Below are positions 1-13,186 of a stretch of 64,000 nucleotides of DNA, one piece after another; the stretch's first letter is position 1; each line of letters opens with the position of its first letter. Under the pieces are notes generated by a model. That model saw nothing but the letters and a program-made list of their open reading frames with translations, was not told the DNA's origin and did not search any database. Source of the stretch: Carposina sasakii (lineage: Eukaryota; Arthropoda; Insecta; Lepidoptera; Carposinidae). The translations under genes and the position numbers were made by a program. The stretch lies in assembly GCA_014607495.2 (NCBI GenBank), contig CP053152.1, positions 11,763,899 through 11,827,898 of the forward strand. The letters are read 5' to 3'.

Positions 1-2950
1 TCGACCAAGTGCAGACCGAGAGAGGTGTTTAAAATAGCTGTGCTTCAAAGTGTAGATTACTAGGCGAGTCAAAACGCCATACTGTAGTGGAATGTTTAAA
101 TAATTTTTACAAATTAAAATGAGCGTCATTTGTTTTGATCTCGCAAAACAGGTGTTCTCCTTTTCGAGTGGACAGTTATAAGCCTATTGTGAGGTTTGTT
201 AATGTTATTTAGACTGCCGAAAATGGACCAATGGCAGGCCTTATTACTAATACCACCTGCTTGCTGTGACTATCAAAACGTAGATTAGGTCAAGATTTAA
301 CAGCCGCCATATAGGTTACCTATCTACGTTCCAAGCAAGGGTAGATTTACCTGCGTGATGCGGAATTCTTTTGTGTTCCAGCTAAGTTAAAAAACAACAT
401 ATTACACATCTACATGTGTTAGAAATGATGTATGACATCGAAATGAATCACTCCTGCTTGTCATTCTGTAACGTCGGTGATTTACTTCGTCGACGGTGGC
501 GTTACTTTAACTGTACTGCATTCTTTTGAACGTACATGTCAATAAAACAATAATTTATGTAGGGAAAACATGTAGTAAAACCTCGATTAATGTGATATGG
601 ATGGATGTCTAGCATTCACTACTCAATCATCTTAGAACTACTCAACAAATCGAATCAAAATTAAGCACAAAGTTGGACTACTCAACAAAATCCCGGAAAC
701 TGATTCAAAGGTTGCCTACTATAAACCACGTTTTGACACCAGAAATAATTGAGTGATGAACCAAGTGATCACATTTAAAAACATATTAATTACCTGTCAA
801 AAATCATCTAACACTAACGATTCAACATGAATATTTCATAAAGCATCCGAAACATTCTCACTGCTCAAAATAATTGACAAATTACATTACATAACTCGAT
901 CTGAGTGGTCGTTACTAAAATCGAATTCGTAAAGATACGATAGAAATATTTCGATTGGTAGCCTAATGAGCCGTGAACCTTTTGGCCCCAATCTCACATG
1001 TGAGATAGTGCTTAGGAGCTCTTAAGTGAAATAGGGTTACCAATTTAACTAGTTACAGCACTTTCTAGAATGTTCTACAACCACATTTTGCGGGAAGCAA
1101 CCTCAACTGTAAAACACTTTTGACTTTATGCTATCTTTAGGGGTGAACACTAAACCACGTTTTCTTTAATAACAACTTACGTTACCCAGATACAAAATAG
1201 CTTCCATCAAATTAGAATTACCTGCACCGCAAACTTGCGTTTATGGTTTTAATAAGCTTGTGACAGCATTTCGCTTTCCAATTCTCCATTATCAACATCA
1301 TTATCAAGAATTTGCAATTCATCTGATACTTGACACACTTTGGCGTTCAATTAATATGATGACAACCCTATACAAGTGAGTGTCGATGGAGTGTAAGGTG
1401 GGACACGATTGCATCGCTCGGATGACACCGATACATGCTGACCTTGAATACGTTTGACATTATCTATGTAGAAAGCGTGTGGATATAGATATATTATAAC
1501 TTAAAAAATTGTATATAAATAAACTTGTTTGAACAAGGCAAGTAATATGCGTAATTTAGCCAAGTAATTGTAGTGAAGTAATCATATAAAAATTGCAATG
1601 AAATGCGTTCATCCGTTTTGAGGGTTCTGATTGCACGGAAAGTGATAATTAACAAACAATATAAATATTATGTAATATTATATAAATGTAAGAGCCACGA
1701 TGTAATCTCATTTTAATTTATCGTCTTCACGCTACATTTGCATCACATGCTCTATAATTATCATCAGTCTTTAGTTAGACATTTACATTTCATCAAGACT
1801 ACCATTTAACCGGAATATAAATCAAAAAAATAGTATCAAGATTTCATAGATAAAAATCTTGAATCTCTTATTCATCTCAAAATCTGACCCTACGAAGGGA
1901 TAACATTTCTTTGTGTTTACTTTTGATCTTTAATCATTTACCTACATTCATGGTCACTTTGGACTTTCATACTTTCCTTGCAAAAAACTTCCAGAAAACC
2001 ATTACGGGCAAAAAATTATTCTTATTAATGATCCAATTCTAATATTTCAAGACCTAGACACATAAAAAGGAACAAGTAACAATTCAGTTCAAAAACTTCA
2101 AACAAACAAGCCAATCATATAAAACGTTTTATAAATCGTGTCATGCTTAATGCTGTTGGCAAAAATATCTCCAATACTTCATCGAGGTTCAGAAATTAGT
2201 GCACTTGCCCCGTGGCGGTGTAAGCGCGTAATCGCACCGTGGCATGGCGTCGGTCGCTTCTACAACAAATTGGAGACTCAATTTCGCTAATGTACTATGA
2301 TTGCATTGGCCTATTCACGGGAAACATAGCGGGCGAAGGAGATATTTACAAGTTTATAAAGAAACCATATTGCGCCGACCTCATAAATAATGGCATAAGG
2401 GCGGGAAGAAGATAATGATGATGAGAACTGTCAATTCATTTGGTTTATAGTCACGATCTTCATCGTTATTGTACATCTAAAATATATGCAATCATTGTTA
2501 TGAAAGCAGAGAATGAAATCTTCAAACTTAACCATATACTTTATTTCGAAAATCCATTTTTAGAAAAGGATCATCTTACTAGAGAGTAAGACTAAGATTG
2601 ATCTTTGTACCAGTGGGTTTGATATAAGATAAAAGCAAAACGGGCTTCTCAACTGATGCTATAGCAAAATAAAGTAAATTAGCTCACATTTATTATATAG
2701 GGTCTCATATCTGACTGCAGTACAAAAGTCAGGATTGTGTGCAAGAAACAAGCAACATTGTATGCCTCTCGCTTAACGGTTGTAATAATGGACTCATATT
2801 CCCGGCCAAGCCATTTACATTAAACGTAAGGCGTTTCTCGCAAATAGCGCGTATTAGTTTAGACACTTTGGTAAATGAGCTGGAGCTTTATCGGATTAAT
2901 AATGCAAATGTATCGAAAGTGAAGTTTTTGCAGACATCTTTGACCAACCC
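1..2950. other. Gene-free AT-rich sequence
   Basis: I see no exon with a recognisable protein family on either strand. The 71-codon frame at 2739-2954 has no family resemblance and is probably chance. At about 2355-2420 there is an inverted copy of a dispersed repeat also found near 37900-37970 and 56175-56235 (shared core around CGGCGCAATATGG). The rest is unique-looking AT-rich DNA. If Prp31 continues leftward, all of this would be intron of that gene. Confidence 0.5.
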
Positions 2951-2963
2951 TTAAAAAGCTACA

Positions 2964-3222
2964 TCATCATCATCATCAGCCTATTACAGTCCACTGCTGG
3001 ACGGAGGCATTTCCCAGGGCACGCCACAAGACTGCCATGGGGGGTATTTGCCCATTGTCACTACGCTGGGCAGGCGGGTTGGTGACCACAGTTTGTATTT
3101 TGGACTATGTTGTCCACACGGTAGGCGCTGCTGCCCACCTCCCGGAAACCCTTAATCGTACGATACCCACGGGCAGAGATGGGGTGGTACGAATTCTACT
3201 CTGCCGGCACCACGCGGCCACA
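2964..3222 (-). repeat. RTE-tail-derived short repeat, copy 1
   Basis: A roughly 260-bp repeat that, on the minus strand, ends in the RTE LINE tail (CAGTGGACTGTAATAGGCTG followed by a GAT-rich run). The body contains GGGCAGGCGGGTTGGTGACC and CCCGGAAACCCTTAATCG, shared with copies at 12911-13186 and 17600-17855 and partly at 11983-12085. It looks like a non-autonomous element moved by the RTE machinery. The 62-codon frame inside is not a gene. Confidence 0.75.
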
Positions 3223-3664
3223 TAAAGTTATGTATAACTACTTGTAATCGTGAAACTAACATTTATTCACCCACAAACTCATTCTATAACATTTATGTGG
3301 TAAAAGAAGATTACCCTATCGGTGCTTCTGGAAGTTTCTTGGTTCAAAGGTCGATGATGCCCTTAACATACTGAATATAAAATTAATCAGCCTATTACAC
3401 ACTGTCTGCGCACATTAACGTTAGGTATATCTTTTCCATTCCTAGTGCTCATTTCTGATATTATATTGCCAGTAACTGACTTGAAAATGATTATCTTCTC
3501 TATAAGTAATACAAAATGAATACCTAGTCGGTTCTTAAATACTGTCACTGGCCATTTATTTTAAAAATAGAACACGTAGAAAAAAAAATGAAATGGTGTT
3601 CGATTTTCGAATATTTTTTGATTAATAATCTGCCAAATCACAATTACATTCATTCATTTTTACG

Positions 3665-4459
3665 ATGGAGTGGACTCGCAAAGAGGACAGAGTAGCAGTA
3701 ATTGCATTGCATCGTTGCGGCCATCCACCGAAGACGATATTCAACTTGCTTCAAAAGTTAAAACTCACGAAGAGGTTCGTGTACCGTACCATCAAGAGGT
3801 ACAATGAAACCTCTAGTGTCGATGACAAGAAAAGAAACGGCAGACCTCGTTCCGTTAGGACTCCAGGGGTCATCAAAGCAATCAAGGCGCGTATTGCAAG
3901 AAATCCCGTCCGCAAACAGAAACTGATGGCTTTGGAGATGGGATTAACCAGAAGTACCGTAAAAAAAGTACTCAATGAAGACCTGGGACTACGAGCATAC
4001 CGAAAAAAGAGTGGGCATCTTCTGAACGCGCGTCTGATAGCTATGAGAGCCAAGAAATGCAAAGTTTTGCTAAAGCGGTACGCAAGAAACAGACACCGCG
4101 ATATCCTGTTTACAGACGAGAAAATTTTTAATATCGAAGAGAAGTACAACAAACAAAATGACAGGGTGTACGCTACCAGCTCTGCGGCCGCTGGAAATGC
4201 CATTCCTAGAGTGCAGCACGGCCATCATCCATCATCAATCATGATTTGGTTGGGAGTGTCCTACTATGGCCCTACTGAAGTGCATTTTTGTGAAAAAGGT
4301 GTCAAAACCAGTGCAAAAGTGTACCAAGACACGGTTTTAGACAAGACATTGATTAAAGCAGTGGCCGATATCGACATGAATATGGTCCGTGCTGCTATTG
4401 ATGACTGGCCGCGAAGATTGAAGGCTTGTGTGAAAAATGGTGGCAATCATTTTGAATAA
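3665..4459 (+). pseudogene. Tc1/mariner-superfamily transposase, internally deleted
   Basis: A 264-codon open frame starting at an ATG. Residues about 1-110 form the paired helix-turn-helix DNA-binding region with the GRPRS motif (about 59-63) between the two HTH units. The first catalytic aspartate lies in LFTDEKIF, around residue 150. After the YQDTVLDKT stretch the frame jumps to a C-terminal tail (ADIDMNMVRAAIDDWPRRLK). Full-length relatives are about 340-350 aa. The missing block of roughly 80-95 residues is where the second and third acidic residues of the DDE/D triad lie. The frame stayed open across the deletion. I found no convincing terminal inverted repeats, so the element limits are unknown. 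The product cannot be an active transposase, though it could still bind DNA. Confidence 0.85.
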
Positions 4460-4559
4460 ATTTTGTGTTTAATGTAAGCTAATTAAATTACCTTTTAAAA
4501 AAATACTTTTATTGAATATCATGACTAGTTTTCATTTTATAGCCAATTTTGTTTGTGAC

Positions 4560-5540
4560 AGAATTTAAGCAACGACTAGGTAAGTTGGCAACAAAACCAA
4601 GGTGTGTATCGGCTTTCTCGATTCCTGTCAGTTGACGCATTTCCCACTACGGCCACAAAGAATCTAGATAAATTCAGTTTCTCTTTCTACTGTCTGTTTT
4701 CCACTGACCTTATGTATACAATCGTATCAGATTTAGCAGTGAAGAGGTAGCGTAATCAGCCTTCTATTTAGATGATATTTTCCGTAGTGTGCATGTATAG
4801 GAAATTCATCTCTAATACTGAACTGAAACTACCAGTTGATACTCTACGCAAAAGTTATGTTGGTGTCATCTGTTCAAATATGCCCTGTTTCATTTTTCGT
4901 ATTGACTAGTTATCACACAGGAAACCGACGAGCATGTATGATGAACTCTATAAATCTGCTGGACGATGCGAAAGAGGTATTTTTGGAACGTACTACCTAA
5001 ATGAAGATCTGTACTACCTCTCTGCCTACCCCTATGGAACATAGACGTAAGTTTATGAATTAACTACCTGCTGCCTGCGGCTCAGCTCGTGTGGATGTCG
5101 CTTATTGCGCGGAAGGGATATGAAAAATAGATAGAAGCCGATTCTCAGACCTACTGAATAAGCATATAAAATTTCATAAAAATCAGTCAAGCCGTTTTGG
5201 AGGAGTATGGTAACTAACATTGTGACACGAGAGTTTTATAAAATGTATGTCAAATTACAGATAACTTCGCGGGTCACAAGAACCGGGGCCTTGGTAGCGA
5301 CTGATGATAGAGCCTGTCTAAACTACGGCCATTTTCAGAGTCGTCCCGCCCCAGTATGTTGGGACCACTCACATTAAAACGGGCGAACTATTGTAATTGA
5401 CTATTCCCGCCTAGCCTGTTTATTTACGCAGGTATTGCTTTTTACGACGACCAGTTTGGTGTTGTGGTTGGCTGGGTTAATAACCGTGGGTCTTGGATTA
5501 AATCCTGGCAAGGACAAACGAATAGGACTGTGCAACAATA
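4560..5540. other. No gene seen; probable old repeat debris
   Basis: No coding exon is recognisable. Around 5110-5225 there is a stretch (tcataaaaatcagtcaagccgttt and surroundings) of the kind common in dispersed lepidopteran repeats. Nothing else stands out. Confidence 0.4.
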
Positions 5541-5634
5541 ATTGAAACAATACTCATATGTATTAATTATGAAAGTAGAAATTTACTCATCATTCCCTGC
5601 AGAAAACATGATATTTTCACAATATATATCGATA

Positions 5635-5845
5635 CTAGTCTTCGTCCGCGTGCCTGCAGAAAAAACAAAATCTCGAAATTATCCGGGATTAAAATATTTT
5701 CCCGGGATAAAAAATAGTAATCCAGAGTGTCAGCTAACTTCATACCTTTGCCGTTTTTACGTGAAAGAGTAACAAACATCTATCTATACATCCATCCATC
5801 CATACTTACAAACTTTCGCGTTTATAATATTAGTAGGATATAGTA
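5635..5845 (+). repeat. Dispersed repeat related to the Helitron family
   Basis: The stretch has CTAGTCTTCGTCCGCGTG, then CAGAAAAAACAAAATCTCG and a CCGGGATAAAA block. This is a diverged version of the start of the three Helitron copies at 17923, 30140 and 52154. It ends with AACTTTCGCGTTTATAATAT near 5810-5830, a tail common in lepidopteran repeats. The short frames here on both strands are shadows of this repeat. Confidence 0.5.
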
Positions 5846-5908
5846 TATTCCCTACTCAAATATGTACTAACTTCTTGAATAAATAAATTATTATTATTAT
5901 ATATAAAT

Positions 5909-6061
5909 CGCAGCTTTCATACTATAGGGGCACAACTCGAAAAAAAATGAGTTATGGGAAAATGCGTTTAAGATGTAGCCGTGTTGATTTTGTGTCCAAA
6001 TATTATAAAAACTCGAGATCACAAAATTTTCGAAATGTGCCCCTATAGTATGAAAGCTGCG
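5909..6061. mobile_element. Short MITE with perfect 26-bp inverted ends
   Basis: A 153-bp element whose first 26 bp (5909-5934, starting CGCAGCTTTCATACTATAGG) are the exact reverse complement of its last 26 bp (6036-6061). The interior is AT-rich and non-coding. The perfect ends suggest recent movement. I could not settle the target-site duplication. Confidence 0.8.
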
Positions 6062-8500
6062 AAATATCAATCAACAATAAACACATAAACATTCGACACG
6101 AGAGTTATAATATCGAACAAATCGATATCAAGCTCCCGAACGAATATACTTACTTGCCTTCTGACTGAGTAATAGACTTGACTAACGAGATTGTCGAAAC
6201 ATATCTATCAGTATTGACTATTAACTATGAGAAAGAGTTCACTGAAGGTCGCCCGGTAAAAATCAAAAGTTACTGATGAAATCGCCCTATTGTATTCAAT
6301 TCACATTTAATTTTGTTGTAATGTTTCTTATTAACACTTGATACTGCAGTTGACTTTGAAACGCTAACTAGTGAAAACTTATATGCCATAGACGAAAATT
6401 ACTTTTGCCTCTTTGTAGTATTTTGTCTGTATAACGCTTTATGTCACCCTCCTGGGACCTCATAGTGGCATCTATCCAGATTCCACAACGAAAACAAACC
6501 TTCTTTAAGAAGTCACGGTGACCCCTAGAACAATCTTTCACAAAGAGCGCGGGCGTACTTGTGAACGCTAAGGGAGCCAAGAAAGGTGGTGGTAAGAAGC
6601 CCAAAAAAAATTGCGAGACTAGTGATTGAGGTTTTTAAGGTAGAAATATGTGGGGCCCAACAAAATAACTTATATTCAAACTGGGCGTTAGACGAAAATA
6701 GTTTGGGAAGCTCTGTCCCAGAACATATCAATCTGACGTTCTGAGATCGCTCCGCTATACTGACACCATGTGGAAATGAAAACATTATTAAATAGATCTG
6801 TTACAACGGCTGTTGGGGCAGTTTTTACAGCACATGCAAATGTAACCAGTAGGCAGTAGTAATACATAGTAATGATGGTAAGAGCGCGCATTACTTGCCT
6901 CAAAACAGGTTCCGCTGTACTTTGACGCGCAGGTAGGTATACGCAATTATGTGCGTTTACGCATCTATTACTATCTATGTTACGTCATTAATTACACGAT
7001 TTTAAACACGCGTACGTTTGATGAGTGATCACTATTTTGTTGTGTATAATTAATATCGACTTGACGAGTAGATGACTAGACAATAGCAATTATATTTTTT
7101 ACTGTTTACGTAAGAGTCTAAGAATAATTTTGTGTTTACAAGTTTTACATAAACCTTGGGTTCTACATGTTTTTCTTTGGGTCAATGGCAAAAGATCACC
7201 ACGAGCATACACATACATGCAGTACAGTTGCACGTACCTACGTTATGTCTATTTCTATGGAGGTCGTCGTTCCTTTCTGCAATGCATGCAACATCCTTAG
7301 ACTCTTGTTTTTTATAATCAGAGGGCTTGATAAAGCAGGAATGATTCCATTGTTAAAGAGAGACGCCGTTATAAACAATGTAGAGCAACCTCTCGCTCCC
7401 ATAAAGGAAAAAATCTGTTTTGTGTTCATGGTAAAACCTAAGGGGTTGAGATCATTTGCATTGAGGAAACAGATCACGATTTTTTTTCAACTTGCCTATT
7501 GCGTTCTTTAAAAGAACAACGCATTAATTTATTTAAGACATGGGCCACACAAGTTACATTACTAGTAATTGTCTCGATGGCCAGCGTATTTGAAACACAC
7601 AATATACCTATATATCGTGAGAATTATATTGATTTAAATAACGATATAACACAGCAAGACAATACCGTTCGGATAACCTACCACCTCTGGCAACCTTCGT
7701 CGTGTTCACAAAACAATCATCCAGAGTTCATCTCGAATGCATTAACAATCTAAATACCTATCCTTTCAGTGCCCTTGGATCACACTGTTTAACTTCTGTG
7801 ATTATAGATTATTATTTTGTGTAATTAGTTCAACAAAGTCTCGATTGTAATCTCGAGACGGATGTGATGTGTGGTCTACAGGATTATTCCAGGCTATGAA
7901 AAGGCAGTAACAAATAATTAAATAAATGTGAAGAATTCTGTTATAGCGCTAGGTATTTATCTCGCGCTGTACAATGTTAATAAATCATCTATCACATCCA
8001 TCACACATCACATCAGCCCATATTGCAGTTCAATGCTGGACATAGACTATATAGTCCGAAAGTCACACCTGGGACGACTAATGAAGTTAACTAAAACCTA
8101 TACGTCATTTATTGAATTATATATCTCCATTCCCCTGTATGTATTTTATTCAACAATTTTCCATAAAAGTACTATAATACGAATCGTTTATCTAAAGGGC
8201 GTCGCCTTTCCCATAACGTAACACAAATACCTCGAGCGAAATGTAAACGGAGAAAGTTCTGTACCGTGCACAATCCACTGAAATACTAATAGGCAATTTT
8301 CTCGGTATGTAAAACATGTAGTGAAGGCATTAGGTATGTCTGTCTGTCAACAAAAGATGCGAATATTAGACATTGGGATTGTAGGTCATGAGCGCAATAG
8401 AATGTTTTACTCGTATTAGAGATAACGATGTACCTATTGTATTGCGATTGAGTTATATATAAGTGATATATAAATGAATATAAATCTGCACGACTTATTT
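6062..8500. other. No recognisable gene
   Basis: Several frames of 60-114 codons occur (for example 7167-7511 and 7499-7753), but none resembles a protein family or has convincing exon structure. A short GA-rich stretch at 6540-6620 reads as a lysine/glycine-rich peptide and could be a gene relic. A short RTE-like tail fragment lies at about 8008-8055. Confidence 0.4.
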
Positions 8501-8529
8501 ATAAGAATGCAAAAAGTTCACTGAGAACT

Positions 8530-9256
8530 GAACTTGAAATAATAAAGTGCTATTCCACCCTGCTTTGGACTAAAGGCGGTAAGAACAATTTTCTTTCCTT
8601 TACTAGGCTCCTTAAGTCTTGACTCAATTCAAAAACGATTTATGAAGTTTCTTCAGTTTAAAATCAAACTATATGACGACTCTTATGAAGCGAGATGCAA
8701 AAGACATCATATACTACCTTTGTACATAAGACGTAATATACTCGTAGCTGATATTGTACTTTTAAGTAAAATTGCTCAAAGTAAAGTAGATGCCCCACAG
8801 CTATTATCACTAATTTATAAAAGTGCCATCTAGATTAACTATACAAAAACCTATTTTTCTGTCTGTACCAAAATCAAAAAGTAACTATAAGCAAAATTCA
8901 TTTTTTATCAGGGCGCCTTCTGAGTTCAACAAGCTAGCGCGGCAAGCTAATCTAGACCTGTTTAATACAAAAATAAACACGTTTAAGACGATATTATCCA
9001 AAGAGTGGTTCGATGAGCATGCGGTTCTCTAAGCTTTTCTTTTTTACTATGCCAAGCTAACAGACTATATTGATTTGATTTTCTGTTCACAATTTGCTGG
9101 GGTATCATAACATGGCAAGGTATCTGTTATATATTTATACTAGTCTCTAAATGTGGAAACTTTTAAGTGGTAAATAGTTGCTTACGAGTCTGTTGTAATA
9201 ATCTTAGTTGTTGTCAACCGTTTGTTTCCCGAATAAAATAAAATAAAATAAAATTA
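8530..9256 (+). pseudogene. LINE 3' end, CR1/Jockey-like, 5' truncated
   Basis: Two overlapping frames (8642-8833 and 8823-9032, different phase) together read like the C-terminal tail after the reverse transcriptase of CR1/Jockey-type LINEs: a KRFMKFL..K motif, LPLYIRRNILVADIVLLSKI, a VDAPQLLSLIY stretch and APSEFNKLARQ. The stop at 9030-9032 is followed by about 200 bp of UTR and a simple (AATAA/AAATA)n tail at 9233-9256. The 5' truncation, 3' tail and frame break between the halves indicate a dead copy inserted in the plus orientation. The exact clade is uncertain. Confidence 0.7.
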
Positions 9257-10500
9257 AAATCTATAGGCACAAAATGAATTCATTATGAAGTTTATACAAC
9301 GACACATGCTTTGAAATTTTGATATGATCAATTTTGTGGTCCGTCTGGGATCTCTTGAAGATCTCGTGAGCTTCAAAAGGATTTCGATGAATTTTCTTAA
9401 GGGCAGAAATTAGACAGCCTTCTAAGTGAAATTGACATGAAAACAGCCTAGTTATAGTATAAAAAATGCAAAAGCGTCACATCACATATGGACACAGAAA
9501 TCTTCGACAAATTTAGTTTCTTCGAAGCCAAATGCCATACACATAACAATTGCCTATAATGATGGGCCACTTAGATCGGGGGTAATTTACTAGGTATTTG
9601 TGATGCAAACGTAGAATTAAATATAGTTTTACTGCATAGGTGGTCCGTCAGTGGCATTCAACATGGACCAATTTAAGATGCAGTAGGCATGCAACCTGTT
9701 GTTATAATTGTCCTACCACATAGCATACCACCATGAACATTCTTATTTTAATACACCGTCACAATAGGTAAATAGAGCTTTAGGCAAAGCATCAGCAACA
9801 TCATTTCTGGGCCGATATCGATAGAAGTTCGTCATCAATCAATTCGCACGTTCGTTAGATGACGTCATCAAGTTTAACCGATATTGCAGGATATGTCACT
9901 ATAATGAACGTCAAAGCGAATCTATGCTTTATTCGCTAAGCACCCAAGATATGGCAAAACTGCTTTGCGACACGAAATCTACATTCGTTATTGTTAATTT
10001 TTATTTATTTTTCAAGCATATATGTACCGCTTAAATAAGCCGCTTGCTATTTAGAGGGAAGACATGGCGACGATAGTGCATTACATGTCGTAACATGTAG
10101 GATTTACTAACCTTGAGGACCTTATAGAAGCCCTAGGAGCTCAATCCGAGAAATTTAAGGGACTTTTTAGTTTATCACAACATATTTCATTTTCACTTTA
10201 TCTCATCACCTGATCATTCCTCGAGGATGCGCTATTCAGATACATAATATTATACAGTTTCCCTTTTGATTTTATATTTAAATCACAAATTATCCAACTA
10301 ATTCAAGCCAAAACACAGAAATTGGTCTATTTTGAAACGAAAAGTCATCCTTTTGGCAAGCTCTTGACACGTTACTTTTTCATTATATTACTCTTTTCGT
10401 ACACTCAAATCTTTACAAAACTTCATGAAGAAAAAGAATTCATTTCGAATTCAAGAATTTGAAAATGGAGAGAAAAATTCGTATATAACCCATACAAACG
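9257..10500. other. No recognisable gene
   Basis: AT-rich sequence without coding signal, clear inverted ends or tandem structure that I can see. Confidence 0.4.
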
Positions 10501-10504
10501 GGAA

Positions 10505-11290
10505 AAAGTCAAGCATTCCGTCGGCTACTCAGCCAGAGTGAAGAACGGAATTATAAGGCCTTGTCCCGGGGCCGCCTGCCCCGGGCCCTTGCTGCACTTC
10601 GCCGGACTTCTACAGCGCGAACAAACCGCGCCCGCGTCGCGTTCAGTAACCGCGCTCTGTGACCACGGACCTATACAGCGCGAACAATCCGCGCCCGCGT
10701 CGCGTTCAGTAATCCGCGACCGAGAAGATTCATCTGTCCGATCCAGTACCTACAACGTCTGCACCTGCATCTACAACTGTGACCCGTCCGTCTGGTCTGG
10801 TACCTGCAACTCCTACCTGCATCTACAACAGTGACCTGGCTGTCTGGTCCGGTACCTGCAACTTCTGCACCTGCATCTACAACTGACCCGTCCGTCGGAT
10901 CCAGTACCTTCAACTCCTGGCCGCAACTACCGCAACCCGGGGGCGCGACTCCTGGAACGCCGTCGACCCAGGACCCTCAAGAGGACTCTGCTCACCGACT
11001 TCCTACACTTTTACACTGTACAATCCTTCATACACGCTCTACTCACCCTCACTCACCTTCACGCATTGTTCATAGTGATCTCTCTTATACTCGTATATTG
11101 TGTTAATTTGTGTTGTAAATAAGTTCGTGTAACTTATATTTTCTTTTTATTTCGTTAAGTAGGTATTATATATATTTATTAGGTAGGCTACAATTTCTAC
11201 ATAACTGTTGCTATACGACTAACAGAACTATCTTACTTTGTCTTTGGAGGGTGTAGGGCCCGGTGGTGGGCGCACCCATAGTGAAAATTT
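10505..11290. repeat. GC-rich island with internal tandem repeats
   Basis: Composition changes sharply at about 10540-10980 from AT-rich to GC-rich. Inside are two copies (about 10608 and 10671, 63 bp apart) of a unit with ACAGCGCGAACAA and CCGCGCCCGCGTCGCGTTCA. After them come about three copies of a 51-57-bp unit built on GGTACCTGCAACT...CACCTGCATCTACAAC (10740-10910). Two plus-strand frames (10538-10834, 10831-11106) span it but look like translated repeat. Near 11241 a GGAGGGTGTAGGGCCCGGTG stretch resembles part of the arms of the inverted repeat at 62866-63252. It may be part of an LTR or hAT-type element, but I could not find its ends. Confidence 0.5.
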
Positions 11291-12900
11291 GTCTAGATGG
11301 TATATTAGTATTTTTTAACTACCATAATTAATATACCTACTATAGCAAATCAGGAACTATACATTGTATTTGGTGAAACTCACATGCTCCTGCTATATTG
11401 ATTTATTACTAATTGCATCACCACATTTGCAAAACAAAACTAAGACCATCATTTAGTATACAGGTCTAAACATTACAACTTATATCTGCTCTAGCCAAAA
11501 TCGGAACTAAATCCGTATTCTTGGAGACACATTCCTCAGTACCAAACGCTTCACTAGCGACACCGTTTCAGAACAGATAAGTTGGTGGCGCGGTGCAGCA
11601 CAAGATTTATGGTGATGCAGATAGCCGCTAAACACTAGAATGTTGAAAGCATCAGTCATTGTAAAATAGAAATAGTAGGTCTAGTCTTAAAAGCTTTACC
11701 TATGATATTTAGATAAAAATTATTAGAATTATTGGATAAAACAAGGTTGAGTTTTGGCTTCAACTAAAAATAAAAGGAAGATTCATTTTTAGTAGCTTGT
11801 GTTGTTATGTTAGGTACGTACTAAAATCTCTGTTTCATTACGTATTTTATTGTAAACTGCTTAAGATGAGTAGCTAGTATTAATAATTAGTTGTATTGAT
11901 GATAGCAGATAAATGTGCCAAATAAAAAACCTACATTTCGTTACTTTCGCTAAAAAAAACAATGTTAACCACATTCTGGTCATCAGCCTATTGCAGTTAG
12001 GTCTCCCCGGGGGAACGCCACAACGCCAAAGGGGGGATTTCCCCAGTCACCACACTAGGCAGGCGGATTGGTGACCTGTTATGGTTTCTTCTTCTAATGT
12101 TCTTACCCCTTACTGGACAAGCAACGGGAATTTTCAGATAGTGCGATTTATATTTTCAAACACCTACTATTATTTTTTGACCACACATCAGATCAAGTGC
12201 TGAGCCTACAAGGGCGATTAGTACGTGAGATATTGCGCTAATGACTTCTTTACGCGATCCCGACGTCGGAGCAACATTGTATGGACCTGATTTATAGCTT
12301 CGGACAAGAAAGACAAGATAATGCATCGTGTAGTGTCGGAAATGCTTAGGGATTATATGGTCTTGAAATATAATCATTAATTAGGAGTGCTTTGTACTTT
12401 GAGCCGGATTTTATGTTACTTAGTTTACAAAATGTAATTGTTATTAAATCATTGAAAATGAAAATAAATTCGATATCCAATAAAAAACACCATTTCCAAG
12501 CCATAAAGAACAAGCTGCCATACAAGGGAAATAAAATATAACCAGTCTGAGGCTTGTACGTAGTCATTGTTAAGATTCAATATCTCAAAATAATAACAAA
12601 GATGAATTAGCAGTAATAAAAAGCTAATAACTATCAATACACGAAGATGACACGTTTTACAAGAACGTGAGATAATTCCGACTCAATTACCAGGTAAGTA
12701 CGACAAATTGTATGTTTAGAACTCAAGAAGTAGCGTAATGATATAGGATTTGGTCTTTATTTGTCTATTTTATGTCTAAATATAAGGCTGTTGTCAAGTT
12801 TTAGCATTTATAGGTACTTATAATGTATAGACAGACAGGGTAAAATTGCAAAGAGAAGCATAGGTAAATTTAACTGTTTAATATTCAAATGTAGATATAA
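11291..12900. other. No gene; one truncated RTE-tail repeat
   Basis: 11983-12085 is a truncated minus-strand copy of the RTE-tail-derived repeat (CAGCCTATTGCAG start, GGCAGGCGGATTGGTGACC end). The remaining sequence has no coding or structural signal that I can support. Confidence 0.5.
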
Positions 12901-12910
12901 TTTTAGGCAT

Positions 12911-13186
12911 CTTCTTCTTCAGCCTATTACAGTACACTGCTGGACGTAGGCCTCCCCCAGGGCACGCCACAAGGCTACTGCCACAGGGCGGTTTTGCCCA
13001 TAGTCACCACGCTGGGCAGGCGGATTGGTGACCGCAGTGTGATTTTTATTTTTAAGACTATGTTCTCAGTACGGGAGGCGCTGCTGCCCGCCTCCCGGAA
13101 ACCCTTAATCGACTCGTACGATACCCACGGGCAGGCAGGGGTGGTACAAACTCTACTCTGCCGACACCACGCGGCTATACATATAC
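12911..13186 (-). repeat. RTE-tail-derived short repeat, copy 2
   Basis: A near full-length copy of the element at 2964-3222, beginning AGCCTATTACAGTACACTGC on the plus strand and ending at the CACCACGCGGC block. It lies about 180 bp beyond the last Prp31 exon that I can see. Confidence 0.75.

Noticed and set aside
6368..6620. Minus-strand frame of 78 codons, and a Lys/Gly-rich reading on plus near 6560-6610
   Set aside because: The plus reading (AKGAKKGGGKKPKK) looks protein-like but is interrupted upstream by stops and I cannot name a family. At most it is a processed-gene relic.
7167..7753. Two plus-strand frames (114 and 84 codons) as genes
   Set aside because: No family resemblance, no exon partners and ordinary AT-rich composition; consistent with chance.
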